From Metellina segmentata (Eukaryota; Arthropoda; Arachnida; Araneae; Tetragnathidae), in assembly GCA_947359465.1 (NCBI GenBank), contig OX375875.1, forward strand, positions 13,340,538 through 13,404,537: a stretch of DNA of 64,000 nt, written 5' to 3'. A program made the translations under genes and the position numbers. Below the pieces are notes generated by a model, which saw only the letters and a list, made by a program, of their open reading frames with translations, searched no databases and was not told the origin of the DNA. Positions 1 through 11,576 of the stretch are shown one piece after another; positions within the stretch are counted from its first letter, which is position 1; each line of letters starts with the position of its first letter.

Positions 1-620
1 TCTTTTGGACTTTTTGACGACATATACCTGACGAAAAGGGTAATTTGTGCCGTGTCTTTTATGTCGCAAGACTCATCTATAGCAAGTGATAAGGCAGAAG
101 CCAGTTGAATGTCTTCCACTTGCATATGTGTTACATTTGAAGACATTTTAACAGTTCTATCTTGTACTGTTTAAGCAGATAATGGCAAATCTTTGATTTT
201 TTTTTTCATGATTTCTGCTTTGTTTTTAAAATCACGAAACAGTTCTTCAGATGCACGTATAAAACAATCTTTGACGTACTCACCATCTGTAAATGGTTTT
301 CCTTTTTTTGCAATTTTTAATGATACTGCAAAGCTTGCCAGATTTACATTATTGGAAGATTGTGCCCAGTTACTTAGCATTGAACTTGACTTTTTTTTTG
401 AGCTCTTCAACAGCTTTTCTTTGTGCGTCACTGTTTGGATATTTACCAGCAAACTGGGTATGTTTTGTAGTGAAGTGTCTCTCCAAATCTGACTTCTTAT
501 TGTGTGCGAGTTTTTCGTGGCAAATGAGACATGTCAAAGAAGGCCATGTGTGTTGCATATGAATGCAAACCATTTCGTCCAATCCTGATTGAATTCTTGG
601 TTTTCTTCTTCAGTTCTTCT
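1..620 (-). pseudogene. hAT transposase N-terminal part (GTF2IRD2/ZBED5-like), broken
   Basis: Read on the minus strand, three overlapping pieces resemble the start of domesticated-type hAT transposases of the GTF2IRD2/ZBED5/FAM200 group. They include a BED-like zinc finger (CLIC, then RHFTTKH), the run NWAQSSNNVNLASF, then GKPFTDGEYVKDCFIRASEE and further on [18 protein letters not shown]. The frame changes near 545 and again in the A-run near 390-450, and there is an in-frame stop after LPLSA at about 171. The family's role is DDE transposition of its own element. This copy cannot make a full protein, and its C-terminal dimerisation region is outside the window. Confidence 0.75.
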
Positions 621-854
621 CTTCTTTTTTATTTATTTTATTTTTTACCAGATGCCATGCTGGCGGAGCTGAAATTTTTTTTTTTTTTTTTTTTAATTTT
701 ACTTAGAGCTATCTAAAACGGCAAACAATTTATTTACAATTATTACTTCGTTAACACGATCCTCAGATTTATAATCCAATTCTGTTACTGATTTTATTAT
801 ATTATGTGCGTACATACTTTGAGAAGATAATTTGCTTCTCAATCATATTCTTCT

Positions 855-1305
855 GTTGTTCTTGTTGTTTCTCATGCCTACATTGGCAGACCAGAGGAGT
901 GCCAGGCCCATCGAAGATGGCAAGAGTCGAGGGGTTGCGCCTTCCATGTTATTGAGCCCCATTGGGAGGAAGTCCGACTTTTGCTCGACATATATGACAC
1001 ATCCGTTTTACAGGAAGGTCCCTTTCATACATCCATTCACTCACACATATCGTAATTTAGATCCCAATCAGAGGCCGATGACCCCCTGATCAGGTACCCC
1101 CAGAGGTATTGATTTGGTATGGGAACATGGGGGACTTTGTTACCACGACCTATTTAACGTGCCCCAGTCACCATTAGTGAACACGACGATCTTTAGCCAG
1201 GTCGAAGCGCCGATCTCGCAATCATCAGAATTGCAGGCTCCGCCGAGGACAGAACCCACAACCCTTCTGATACGAGCCCGACGCTCTACTGACTGAGCTA
1301 CCGCG
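855..1305 (-). repeat. 451 bp tRNA-derived SINE inside the hAT element
   Basis: On the minus strand it begins with a tRNA-like head: an A-box region (TAGCTCAGTCAGTAGAGC) and a degenerate B box (GGGTTCTGTCC), as in a pol III promoter. It ends in an ACA-rich tail (GAAACAACAAGAACAAC). A 9 bp direct repeat, TATTCTTCT, flanks it at 846-854 and 1306-1314. The body differs from the common SINE of this window. It is long for a SINE. The open frame on its + strand is not evidence of a gene. Confidence 0.65.
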
Positions 1306-1736
1306 TATTCTTCTTGAAACAACAAGCGAATAGAAACGCAAAAACCGCAAGCGATTAAATTAATACACATAAAAAATAATGTCGACCGCGCTATCCGAGG
1401 ATGACTACATTATTTAGACTCTAGACGGTCGCCGTTTGGGTGAGACAGAAATGGAATGCAACTGGCTGAAAGATAAACATGGTCACGGAGTCTCATCTCT
1501 AAGAACAAAACAATAGTTCAAATTTATCTCATTATGGTCTTGTTAAACGTAGAAATTTGTAATTAACGATTCTAAAAATAGAAGCTATTGAGAAATTAGG
1601 TACTTAAAAATATATTTTCTTACTTTTTAAGGGTTTTGATAGTAAATTATTAATTTTTTCGTATGGAGCTGGAGAGCCGCAACTTTACATCAAAAGATCC
1701 GCATGTGGCTCGCGAGCCTCAGGTTGCCGCCCCCTG

Positions 1737-1988
1737 GGTTAGTTGGTTCTAGGGTCACCAACTTTGGACCATGAATTTAAGGGAGATTTAGCTGACAAAT
1801 TTTGTATATGTTCATGGCATGGACAAAACAATTTATATCATATGAAATATACAGTTCACAATATGGAATCACAAATTTGCTTGTTTCGTAGACATAACCT
1901 ATACACATTTATCCACTGATGCTTCATAACTAAGTATTTGGTCATCTTGTGCAAATTTCAAAAACTTGTGGTATTGATGTATAACATG
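1737..1988. other. Non-coding spacer
   Basis: AT-rich sequence between the hAT end and the LINE. I see no gene, repeat family or regulatory motif in it. Confidence 0.4.
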
Positions 1989-3740
1989 GAGCCTTGTGGT
2001 TGACGAGCTCCTTAACAGGACTCACTTCTTGGGCCTGTATTGTCTGGGTTATGCTGATGACATAACGCTGGTCATAAGAGGGAAGTTCCAAACCACGGTA
2101 ACAGACCTCATGAACACTGCCCTAAAAAAATTGAACTTTGGTGCAAAAAGGTGAACTTGTCGGTTAACCCCAACAAAACTAGTCTAGTCCTCTTCACCCG
2201 GAAAAGGTTACGAAATATGCACTTGATAAAATTCTTTGGAACACCACTTGCATACTCGGATGAGGTTAAATATCTAGGAGTAATCTTTGATAAGACCTTG
2301 ACATGGAGCTCACATCTCCAGTACTGCACGAGCAAGGCCAAGAGAGTGTTTTGGGCTTGTAGACGTGCCATTGGTAATAATTGGGGTCTAACACCGAAAA
2401 TGGTGCATTGGATATATACCGGGATTATTGTTCCAATGATATCCTATGGCGCCATCGCTTGGTGGAATAGAACCCGTAATGAGACAGTGAAAAAAGAACT
2501 CACTAGTCTACAAAGAATGGCTACCATTGCAATTACTAGTGCAATGCAAACCACTCCCTCACAGAGTCTAGAACTGCTTCTGGGGCTTCTACCACTGCAT
2601 AAACAAGTGGAACTAGAGGCAATTTCATGCTCACAACGCCTCAAACTCATGGGACTATGGAAGTCATCCTATGAAATGCCTGCTTTCAAACATGTCGATC
2701 CGCAGGTGAAGGAACATCCCTATCTATTAATGAGATCTGACTGGATGTTAAAGCAATTTTGCTTTAAAGCCAAATATAATATCATCTTTCCAACCAGAGA
2801 AGAATGGAGATTCGTCTCCAGGCTGATAGGAAGGGGTGATGAAATTTGGTACACAGATGGTTCAAAAACATCTCATGGCACTGGGTCAGGTGCCTTTTGT
2901 CCTAATCGAAAAATAAGGCTATGTTTCTCTTTGGGTAAGCTGGCCACTGTATATCAGGCTGAGGTTCTGGCAATCTCTGCTTGTACTTACAACTGCCTCA
3001 ATAGAGGTGTAGTTAAGAGGGTTATTAAAATCTTCTCTGACAGCCAGGCAGCCCTAAAGACTTTGCAAAGTCACTGCTTTTCCTCAAAAGCAGTGTGGGA
3101 ATGTCACAATGTGCTTGAGGACCTGGCTGAGAGAAACAAGGTCTCTCTTGTTTGGGTCCCTGGTCACTGTGGCATTGAAGGTAATGAAACGGCAGACCTA
3201 TTAGCAAAACATGGGTCTGAAACACCATTTATTGGACCAGAGCCTGTTTTGGGTCTGCCTCACAATGTGGTTAGAGGAACTATAAGGGATTTGCTCCTTG
3301 CTGAGTCCTACCAAACATGGCTTCAGTCTAATAATCAAAGACAAGCCAAAGAGCTCAATTAGCAGTCTCCATGGGATAGATCAAGAGAGCTGCTGAATTT
3401 CAGTAGGAAAGAAATCAGGATAGCTATTGGCCTCCTAACTGGCCACTGTACCCTGAATAGACACCTCAACATTATGGGTGTTTTAGATCACCCACTATGT
3501 AGAGGTTGTCGGATGGTAGAGGAGAGTTCTGTACACGTTCTATGTAAATGTGACCATTACTCTGCACAACGATTTGACTATCTGGGATACCACTGTATCG
3601 AACCCTGGGAACTGTCAAACATTCCAATCAGGTACATGCTGAAATTTATTTCGGCCATCGGTCTTTAGTGGATCAGTAGGGGTCTCAGTACAATAGACTA
3701 TTAGTCGCAGTGCTGGCACTCTTTGGAGTCACCCCTTTAC
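1989..3740 (+). mobile_element. 5'-truncated R1/I-like non-LTR retrotransposon (LINE)
   Basis: It starts abruptly inside a reverse transcriptase, at a VVDELLN motif, as 5'-truncated LINE copies do. It runs through the RT YADD box (about 2048), the thumb, an RNase H domain and a cysteine-rich tail. The 3' UTR end is not sharply defined; sequence to about 3925 may still belong to it. No target duplication was identified. Confidence 0.75.
1990..3668 (+). pseudogene. LINE ORF2 fragment: RT C-terminal half, RNase H, CCHC-like tail
   Basis: The first part (1990-2150) carries GYADDITLVIRGKF, the RT catalytic box, and is separated by a frameshift near 2145 from a 403-codon open frame at 2151-3362. 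That frame has the RT tail motif KYLGVIFDKTLTW and then RNase H: YTDGSK near residue 236, an AEVLAI glutamate, FSDSQAALK, and HCGIEGNETADLLAK. An amber stop at 3360-3362 is the only break before the same frame continues to 3668 with a C-C-H-C cluster (CRGC...HVLCKC). The order RT - RNase H - zinc-like tail fits R1/I/Jockey-group elements. It is inactive because it lacks the endonuclease and most of RT. Confidence 0.8.
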
Positions 3741-4862
3741 AAGTCATAAGTCAAGATGTATAACAGAAACTCATTGTGAGAGATCGCCACCCCTAACTCC
3801 AACCTAATACTAAGGTAGGGCGTGGAGATAAAAGAGCAAGGGAAAAGAGGGGCTTCTTGTTTGTTGTTGAGGCGGGGTAGATGTGTTGTCCCCTGCTCTG
3901 TCACATTAAGCTTGTACATAGAAACTGGTTTTATTTTATCATAATGTCTTTGTCTAGTATAGAAATAAATATGCTGTCCTCAAAGCTCAGTGTTTTTAAT
4001 AAGATGCCAATTCATCAAAACAAACCAAAAATGATCCAACACTCATTAACTGACATTTTTTGAGGACACTAAATCATTATCTTCATGGTGATAAAAAGTA
4101 CATATTCATATTGCTATCTGTTTGAATGTTTGACACGTCAATTTTTTCTTAAATTAACAAAAATATGGAATCTACTTTGTTCTATTCTTTCTGCTTACAA
4201 TGGCATTCACTATTGCTTTATTTTCTAAACCTTCTATCAATTCTTAAAGGTAATTTTTTCAACATTTATTTATAAATACCCCGGTAAAGATGCAAAAAAA
4301 AAAAAAAATGTGATCCAAGCAAGCTTGATTAGCTAAAAACCACAAAAATATTTTTAATTAAATATATTTATATATCTATGTAATACTAGTATTTACAGAT
4401 TGAATCTGAATATTTTGAGCTATCCGCGCTAAGAGCTTCAGACCAAGCGTATAGGCCTTCAAAATCACATCTAATTTTTACCCTTAGAAATCGTAAACCC
4501 AAGATTTTTTCAAGGGGAGGGGGTGGTCAATTCAGAGGAGTTACAGCTCAACACTCCCCATCTCCAGTCTGAAACATCTCCCCCTCCATGAACTGGTCCA
4601 TGAATTTGAATAAATCTTAATCTAAACACAGTGCAAACAATTTTAAGTATTAATGTCTTAAACTGTTTAAATGCAGAAATAATCAATTATAACGAATTCC
4701 ATCAAATACACATGATATGAATACTATTCTATTCAAATAATATACAATTTGATCAAAATATGAGCATATAAGTTTGTATCAATTAATTTTTAAATAAAAT
4801 TAAAAAGCTGAATAGAACATTAAATTATTCCAGTAACACTATTTACTGTGCAATATTTACTG
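3741..4862. other. Non-coding stretch
   Basis: Probable LINE 3' UTR to about 3925, then AT-rich sequence with an A-run near 4294. No supported gene. Short open frames on both strands look random. Confidence 0.4.
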
Positions 4863-4865
4863 TTG

Positions 4866-5135
4866 TCGACCAACCGGTCTAGTGATCAAGGTGTTGGCCT
4901 CTGGATCAGAAGGTTCTTGGTTCGAATCCGGGGTCAGGGCATGGATGTAAATTGTGCTGTCCTTTGTTAGGGGCAATGATGGTCCACCCACTGAGTGTTC
5001 CTTCACAAGGGACCATCACTTCTGGCCTTGTAGTGGCCAAGGACAAGTCCTTAGTGCCTGCCATTGGAAGTAGTGACCATCACTTCCAGCCTTGTAGTGG
5101 CCAAGGATAGTGTCCAGTGCCTGCCATTGGGAAAA
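4866..5135 (+). repeat. tRNA-head SINE with an internally duplicated body
   Basis: The head (GACCAACCGGTCTAGTG..., then the B box GGTTCGAATCC) matches the head of the common SINE seen at 23961 and 24309. The body is different. It contains two tandem copies of a roughly 70 bp segment, each with GACCATCACTTC, CCTTGTAGTGGCC and AGTGCCTGCCATTGG (about 5020-5075 and 5076-5128). No target duplication was found. Confidence 0.6.
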
Positions 5136-5985
5136 TATATTTATACTGTGCATGTTCGTATTTGCCAGTCATGACCTGGAAATACTTCAATTATTTTCCC
5201 CAGCTTCCACTTCAGCCCTTTCAACCTATTTTTTCCAGTAGAATTACATTGTTAACATTAAATGTGATGTTCTTTAATGGCAAGGAGCAATTATCAGACT
5301 ATATGTTCAGAAGAAAGTCATTACACCACCTATTTCAAAAGTAGTTTAACTATTTCTGATGATAGCTGTCATTTAACAAATCTAGTTGTAGTTATATTTT
5401 GATCATTTAATGAAACTGCTTAGAGACATTTAAACGTTTTCCTACAAAATATGAGCTGTTGTTAGTGGTGTAGGTTTTTCAGAATCATGTTAAATGTAGG
5501 TAGTGGGTTTAGAATATCTAACTACTTCTATTTCTATTAAAACACTTTTCCATTCAACTGATAAAGATGACCAATGACTTTTCGCAAATCATTCTTTCCC
5601 CAAACTCACCCCACCGTGCACCTTTTCTACACTATATTTCTGCTGGATTCCTCGCATAAAATTTTTGCACTTCAGAGTGGGTCATAAGGAATTTTTCACA
5701 TTTCATGTAAATCGTGAACTGCGTCTTGCATTTATATATTCTATGCGTCTTCCATTTGCGTGTTTTTGCATTATCACTACACAATCCTCACTTGTGGACG
5801 AATAGCAAAAAACATTTCAGTTTCCATCTTACTGGTGAGCTCAAGATGAACTGGTGATGCCATTGCACAAATGCATCAAAAGATGTAATGCTTTTTATTG
5901 GTACCTTTTGTGAATAGGGGACCTAAAAACTAGACCAGAGATATAGAACAATGGAGATTTTTCTGCTTGATCAGATGGCAGATAA
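5136..5985. other. Non-coding stretch
   Basis: AT-rich sequence with no convincing gene. I searched for an upstream WASHC3 exon here and did not see one. Confidence 0.35.
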
Positions 5986-6745
5986 AAAATACGAAATTTG
6001 TGTCACCAACTTTTGATTGCATCGAATTTATTTATGAACCAATTTTTAAAATAATGGTACCGTAAGAAAGAGTACAGTCTGAGGTATACTACGCTATTTT
6101 CAAAATAAAAAACTAATAGTAATATGATATAGATATGACAGTTTTAGTTTACGGTTGTAACAAAAAGTAGCGAAAATATCCAAAGATTCCGAATTTTGTA
6201 TGACCAACTTTTGATCGCATCCAATTTAATTATTAACCGATTTCAAAAATAATAGTACCGTAAGAAAGAGTACATTCTGAGGTATACTGCGATACTTTAA
6301 AAATTAGAAACTAATAGTAATAAAATATAGATACGGCAGTTTTAAAAAAAAGTAACAAAAATGTCCTGATTTTTCCCGAATTTCAAAAAAATATTATCAA
6401 GAACCAAATTGAAATTTAAAAAAAAACTACGAGCTGCAAAAATTTACGTTTAGAGGTACTCTTTAAAAAAAACTCACGGCTGAAGACTGAAAATTTATAT
6501 GTGTTTTGCTCACTCGCGGAAGAAATTTCGCTTCTTCAATTTTGACACTTAATAAACCCTAAACTAATAGCCGCATCGGAAAAAAATCTTAATAATTGTC
6601 CAGGGAATACGATGAAGAACAAACCATGTTAATTTTGTTTTTTTCCGATCAGTACTTTCTCAGGAAACCGTCTAAGAATCGAGCTAAACAACACAGTTTT
6701 CAATCTTGCGGCGGCGGTAACATTTTTTTAATATAGAGTGATTTC
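5986..6745 (+). repeat. Dispersed AT-rich repeat, 'R' family, one and a half copies
   Basis: A partial copy (about 5986-6120) is followed by a fuller one (about 6175-6745). Landmarks are TGACCAACTTTTGATCGCAT, ACCGTAAGAAAGAGTAC, TTTTGCTCACTCGCG and ACCGTCTAAGAATCGAGC. The same landmarks recur in inverted orientation at 28715-29334 and 35863-36030, with a short copy at 20088-20180. No coding potential. It may be part of an unclassified transposon. Confidence 0.65.
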
Positions 6746-7072
6746 GCTATACTAGCAGCTTTTACTCCTCCTATAAGTTCCGATCATGGAAGTCAGCTGT
6801 TTTAGTGGAGCAATTCTCACTATGTGAACACATTTAAAATGATAGATTTTCATAAGAATGAAATTCATGTTAAATTCTTCGATAATTTGAAGTCTAAAAT
6901 GAGCTGCATCTCTAAAGGATCACAAAAGATTTGAAGCTGAAGTCGTGCCTTTAAATCTAAAGGATCATTGGAGTATTTCCTTTCATTTAATAGGTCCTCT
7001 AATTCTATAAGTTCCAAACACAATTTCTATTTTTTTTTCTTTCAATAACTGAAAGCTCATCCTAATCTACTA
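6746..7072. other. Non-coding spacer
   Basis: AT-rich; nothing recognised. Confidence 0.35.
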
Positions 7073-7569
7073 GGGCTATTGAGAAAGTAACTTGCGTTTT
7101 AGAATTTAAAAAAAAACCAAATTAAAGGAAACATTTTTTTTATTACTTACATTTGAAAGGCACATTGTTCAGCTATTTTTTTTAACATAATCTCCGTATA
7201 AATTAAGATGCTTATCAGAACGGTACACCAGCTTGTTAATTCCATTGTCATAGAATGTTGCCTCTTGATACTTCAACCATGCACAGATGCCTGCATGTAG
7301 TTCCTCGTCAAAGCACTGTGTTGTGAGCCAGGTCTTCATGTGTGGAAACAAGGGAAAATCTAATCATTGATCACACTTCACAACTCACAGGATTTTCTAT
7401 TGCAGCTCAGATTTTAAACATTCACAGTAAACAAAGCAGAGGCAACATGCACCGCAAACTATCAACCCAATGATTAATGATTCAGTAGACACTCTGACAC
7501 CAGGATGGGGACGCTACCGTCATCTTTTGCCGCTCAGCGGCAAAACATAAGTTACTTTCTGAATAGGCC
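7073..7569 (-). mobile_element. Internally deleted mariner-like element
   Basis: Ends form an imperfect inverted repeat of about 22 bp: GGGCTATTGAGAAAGTAACT on the left and its complement-like AGTTACTTTCTGAATAGGCC on the right. The minus strand keeps only the transposase C-terminus (7169-7351), including LFPHMKTW-like sequence, FYDNGINKL and LNLYGDYVKK, which resembles the mariner tail. Most of the transposase is gone, so this is a non-autonomous relic. Confidence 0.65.
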
Positions 7570-8027
7570 TCATATATTTCCAAATTTCTTGAAATAAACA
7601 ATTTAAATTTAACTGAAAAGAGACTTGATCCACCTGGATCAAATATTTTTGCATGATGTTTTTAAGACTATTCTGCTTTGTGCTGGATAAGGATTAGTTA
7701 AAAGGTTTTCTACAGTAATGTCCTATTTGTTTCTTAAGTTAAAATAAAGTGACTATAAAATTAACATGGTCATGGTAACAAACAAAAATAAGCTGACTCT
7801 GCATTCCGGAACAATGGTTCATGTTGTCTTGCATGTTTCAATGAAATTCTTTAACAGGTCATTGAAGTGCTATTAAGTTTTATTGTTTTGATAAAAATGG
7901 TGTTATTGTCAAAATAGTGAAGATTTGAGCAAATTAAAATTTTTAACTACTTTACTTTTTTGTTATATTGTCTTTTTCATAATTAGTTAAAGTGACATAT
8001 TTAAAAGTTTTTTATTTATATATTTAG
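7570..8027. other. Intron upstream of the WASHC3 exon
   Basis: AT-rich, ending in the acceptor TATATTTAG at 8019-8027. Read as intron because a coding exon follows directly. Confidence 0.5.
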
Positions 8028-8092
8028 GGTGTCCCACCTGGTGCTGTTCAATGTAAAATGTCTGCAGAAGGTGTAGATCCATCTATATTAAG
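8028..8092 (+). CDS. WASHC3: WASHC3 (CCDC53) penultimate coding exon
   Basis: The 65 bp exon lies between acceptor ...TTTAG (8026-8027) and donor AG|GTAAAT (8093). It encodes GVPPGAVQCKMSAEGVDPSI plus L and two bases of the next codon (phase 2). This matches the conserved WASHC3 segment around VGVP...KM..EGLDP. WASHC3 is a small coiled-coil subunit of the WASH complex, which activates Arp2/3 to make branched actin on endosomes and helps sort and recycle cargo. The donor phase fits the acceptor at 14727 exactly, which joins it to the terminal exon across a 6.6 kb intron. Earlier exons (the N-terminal and coiled-coil parts) are not seen and are presumably to the left. Confidence 0.85.
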
Positions 8093-8239
8093 GTAAATTT
8101 TTGACATTTTAAAAGTATTTGAAATATACTGCAATCATACATTTAAAATTATTTAGCTCAAAAGTTCATAAAGTTTAAATCATGCCTCACTTTTACCTTA
8201 TTCATCAAGTATGGGTCTCCTGAATAAAAATACAAGGTT

Positions 8240-8445
8240 GCTGTGACTCAGTTTGTTTTTCCACTGTACTAGCAACATGTGAGTTGTAGGGGCAGAGGCA
8301 GAATTCCTCCCTGGGTGTATTTCTCTCTTCTGTGTGCGTAAAACTTTCATTGTGTTTTGAAATAAATTACTTGACAATGTTTGTCTTGTGTTTGGTGCAG
8401 CTTGGCCAAATATGGCCTATGCACCACAAAACTCAATCCAACCAA
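8240..8445 (+). repeat. Second SINE family (tail landmark CTTGTGTTTGGTGCAG)
   Basis: A degenerate tRNA-like head (CTCAGT...GTACTAGCAACATGTGAG) is followed by a body reading GGGTGTATTTCTCT, GTAAAACTTTC, TTACTTGACAATGTTTGTCT and AAATATGGCC. The same order occurs at 49796-49985, and the tail alone near 10215-10300. This identifies a family separate from the common SINE. It lies inside the WASHC3 intron. Confidence 0.6.
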
Positions 8446-10129
8446 ACCAATCCACCAAATGAAAATAAATATAAAAGGTTGAAGAATTTTTCGTTCTTAA
8501 GAAATATTTAGTTTATTAAATTGGTGAATACTTTAAATGAGAAAAGTCAAATTATACATTTTTAACCAAAACTTTAATTGAATTTGTTCAAGATATCAAA
8601 CTATACAATCCTTGTCAGCAAATTTAATGCTTCATTCACATCAAGAGGTTATACATACCATAACAGAATGATCAAGGTAGTTGAACATTTTTGAGAAGCT
8701 CATGGTACTCTAATCGAAATTAACCTTCATCTTTATTCACCACTGATGCAGAATGGCACCATTGATGCAGATTTCAATGATCAATTTGTTCAGTGGTATT
8801 TTCAGATCTGAGTTTGACAAATATAAAAATTATGATTGGAGAGATTCTTCAGTTGGATTGAAGTTTGTTTACTATTTTACTCTATTTACAGATACAGAAA
8901 AAGATTACATATTAATGATTCAAAACATTAATTGAATCAATCAAATTAAGAACGCTTAGGTTCTTATCGAATTTAAATCAAGATTCCAGCTGACAAAAGC
9001 TGCTGGTATGGGAGAGGGGTGAAGGGCGCATGAGACGTCAACGATACCAGCGCTATCTAAGATTCATATAATTTCCACTGCCATTCACAGGTAGTTCTAC
9101 TAATCCTGACCTGGAAATTGTATAATCTTGATGACAGACAACTTTAAATCTCAATGCCATGGGGTTCCAGCAGAAGATAAATTCATAGAATGCGTAATTT
9201 CCAGAAAGCAAAATGGGTGGGTTTTAAAAATAGAATGGATAAACTTGTGGAATTGGTAAATGATAATGACTTACATACTCTTTTGTTATCACCCGTTGTG
9301 TTCCAAGGTAAATTTGCAGAATGCTATATTAGAGAGAATGGTACCAATAATGAACAATTTTGGACCAAAGATGGAAACGTGAGAAACGTTTTAAAAAATG
9401 ACTACAAGAAGGAATAATGATGAAAGTAGACATGATGTTGCTACCTTACGAGATGTGATTGTGAGTACTAAAAAAGCAGATTATTTTGTCTAAGCATGAT
9501 ACATGGAACAAATTCATCAGCAACGTTGACTGTACAACTGATGGCACAAAAGCATGTACATTGTTTAACATAAGCTTGCTAAAACATTTATCCATTCTGC
9601 AGACCTCTTACCAGTTTGAACCTTCTTGACCAATACAATGTTTCTTAGAATTCTGTTAACCGATAAATGTGCTTATTTAATGCTTAGTAGTAAACATAAT
9701 TTAGCGCGAAAGCAATGCTATACTACTTGGAATTCTTATGCTCACATGGCTGAAAAAGCTTGCCTTTTTATTATTATGTTTATGAACTTTAAATTATATT
9801 CTCTAGAAGAAAATAGTCATCATGTAAAATGATGTCTTGACCAGACAGATTGCTAATAGACAATCCATTATAAAAAATATATATAATTCAAAAATATCAC
9901 ATTTAAAATAATTTTTATGTGTTTAATTTTTTATTAAGCAGTGTTATGTGTTAATTTTTATGTAAACAGAAACTGTAAGATAAATTTTTTTTTTAAAAAC
10001 AAAAACTGCAAATAATCTAAACTTTGGAAAAGTCCGAAATCCGGAATGGCAGAGGGACTTTGTACTGTATTACCAGTTTATTTTTGAACACTTGAAGCAA
10101 TAGCAGTGATTACAAGTTGGAGAAACTAA
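8446..10129. other. WASHC3 intron, unannotated part
   Basis: AT-rich sequence. An open frame at 9190-9417 (75 codons) has somewhat protein-like composition but no family I recognise, and no splice or start context supports it. A T/A-rich tract is at about 9987-10010. Confidence 0.4.
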
Positions 10130-10310
10130 CCCACATGGCTATTGTCATGCATGATTTTGTTTAAGATTTCGTTGCGTGATTTCGTTTCCTCAAGGCACCA
10201 CCTCTCTATAAATGGACTCTACCTAGGTCATCTCTCTGTCTGTTACTTGACATCTTCAGTCTTGTGTTTGGTCTTACTTAACCAAATATGGCCTTTGAGC
10301 CATTACGTGA
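10130..10310 (+). repeat. Degenerate second-family SINE tail
   Basis: GTTACTTGACATCTTCAGTC, TTGTGTTTGGTC and AACCAAATATGGCC match the tail landmarks of the copies at 8240 and 49796. The head is not recognisable. Confidence 0.4.
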
Positions 10311-11576
10311 AGGTGCAAAAAAATTATACGGGAGTAAGCTGCATGAACCAAAAAATACAGAAAATAATTAAAATTTATTCCTTTCGTATACTTTCTAAAA
10401 CACAATTAGTTATGTATAGTAATGAATCTGGATAATGTGACCTTCCTGCAGCTTCAAAACATTCGACTGAACACAACAGCCTTTTGAATTCCATCTACTT
10501 TTTACCCTCTTACATTGTAAACAGGAAAGTGTAACCTAACACCAGATTCTTTCATGAGGGGGCATCAGTTTTTAGAGGTAGCCACTGCACAACTGCATCA
10601 CCCTCTACATGCAATCTGGAACCGCTATGAAACCGAACCAACCTCCTCCAATACAATTTCAATAATGGTAATGATTTACAGTATGTAGTTGCAAATCCGG
10701 AAATGTCCAAAATCGAAACGTTTACAAACCAGTGTTTTTATTTTCACTTTTTTTCCATCTTTCCAGCAATTTTTAAAGAACAAGGAGTTAAACCTGGACC
10801 TAATTGATGAAACAATGCAAAATAACGGACATGTTCACAGTCAATACCACACAGAAAAATTAGAAAATTTGCAAATAAATTATGTTGCTTTGTTTTAAAC
10901 AGTTTTTTTTTCCTGAAAAAAATTATTCCTATTTATATATTTGCTACTTTATTATTGCAAACACAGAATTCCTATGGTGGTTAGGTTAAGGTTCTTTTGA
11001 CAAAAAATGCAAATAATCCTAAATCCTAAATGGCTGATGTCTTGAGGATTTCGGACTTTTTTACTGCAGTAAGTTGATAGTGAAGTAGGCTTTTTACAGT
11101 AACTTATGGGGCATTTCACAGTAATAAGGTGTTACGGACTACACTTCAGAAACATATTTTATCCTTATATTCTCTTACAGTGAAAATGTTTTTACTAAAC
11201 TTCAAGTAATTTTAGTATGCAATTAAAACATTAGCATTGAAAAAGATTTTTTAAAATCAAATTTATATTAAAACTCCTTGTTTACAAGCCTGTTAGGGAC
11301 TCTACACATTTGTCTCTAGTGAATATTAATAAAAATACTGAGAACTGTTGTCAGACTATTACAATAAAATTGTTCTACTGTTTAAAAGTGTCTATGATTG
11401 ATGAAATTAATATTTCTTCAAACTCTGCTTTTGGCATAGCTTTAAATTTATTTGTTGATGGGTTTAAGTTCAAACTTGAGCAATTTTTCTTCTGGTAACA
11501 TTTTTACTATTTGCCCTGGCTACCAGTCATTACTATAAAGTACAGCAATTCAAGTGCTTACTTCAATGTCAGGTTT
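10311..11576. other. WASHC3 intron, unannotated part
   Basis: AT-rich; no gene or known repeat recognised. Confidence 0.35.

Larger units (their letters stand above)
1..1736 (-). mobile_element. hAT (GTF2IRD2/ZBED-like) DNA transposon, 5' part, cut by window edge
   Basis: The right end reads CCCCTG at 1731-1736; on the minus strand this is a CAGGGG-type terminus followed by a GGCAACC motif, typical of hAT ends. Transposase sequence follows on the minus strand from about 620 down to the window edge, so the element's 3' half lies outside. A 451 bp SINE is inserted at 855-1305. A possible 8 bp target duplication (1737-1744) cannot be checked because the partner is off the window. A T-run at about 675-695 and the 1315-1660 stretch are non-coding element sequence in which I see nothing else. 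Confidence 0.7.

Noticed and set aside
832..1089. Open frame with a signal-peptide-like start (85 codons)
   Set aside because: It lies in the antisense of a SINE with a clear target duplication; the hydrophobic start is translated tail sequence.
8753..8935. 60-codon frame beginning MAPLMQISMINLF
   Set aside because: No family, low complexity, intronic.
9190..9417. 75-codon frame in the WASHC3 intron with gene-like composition
   Set aside because: No recognised family, no promoter or splice support; more likely an old repeat fragment.
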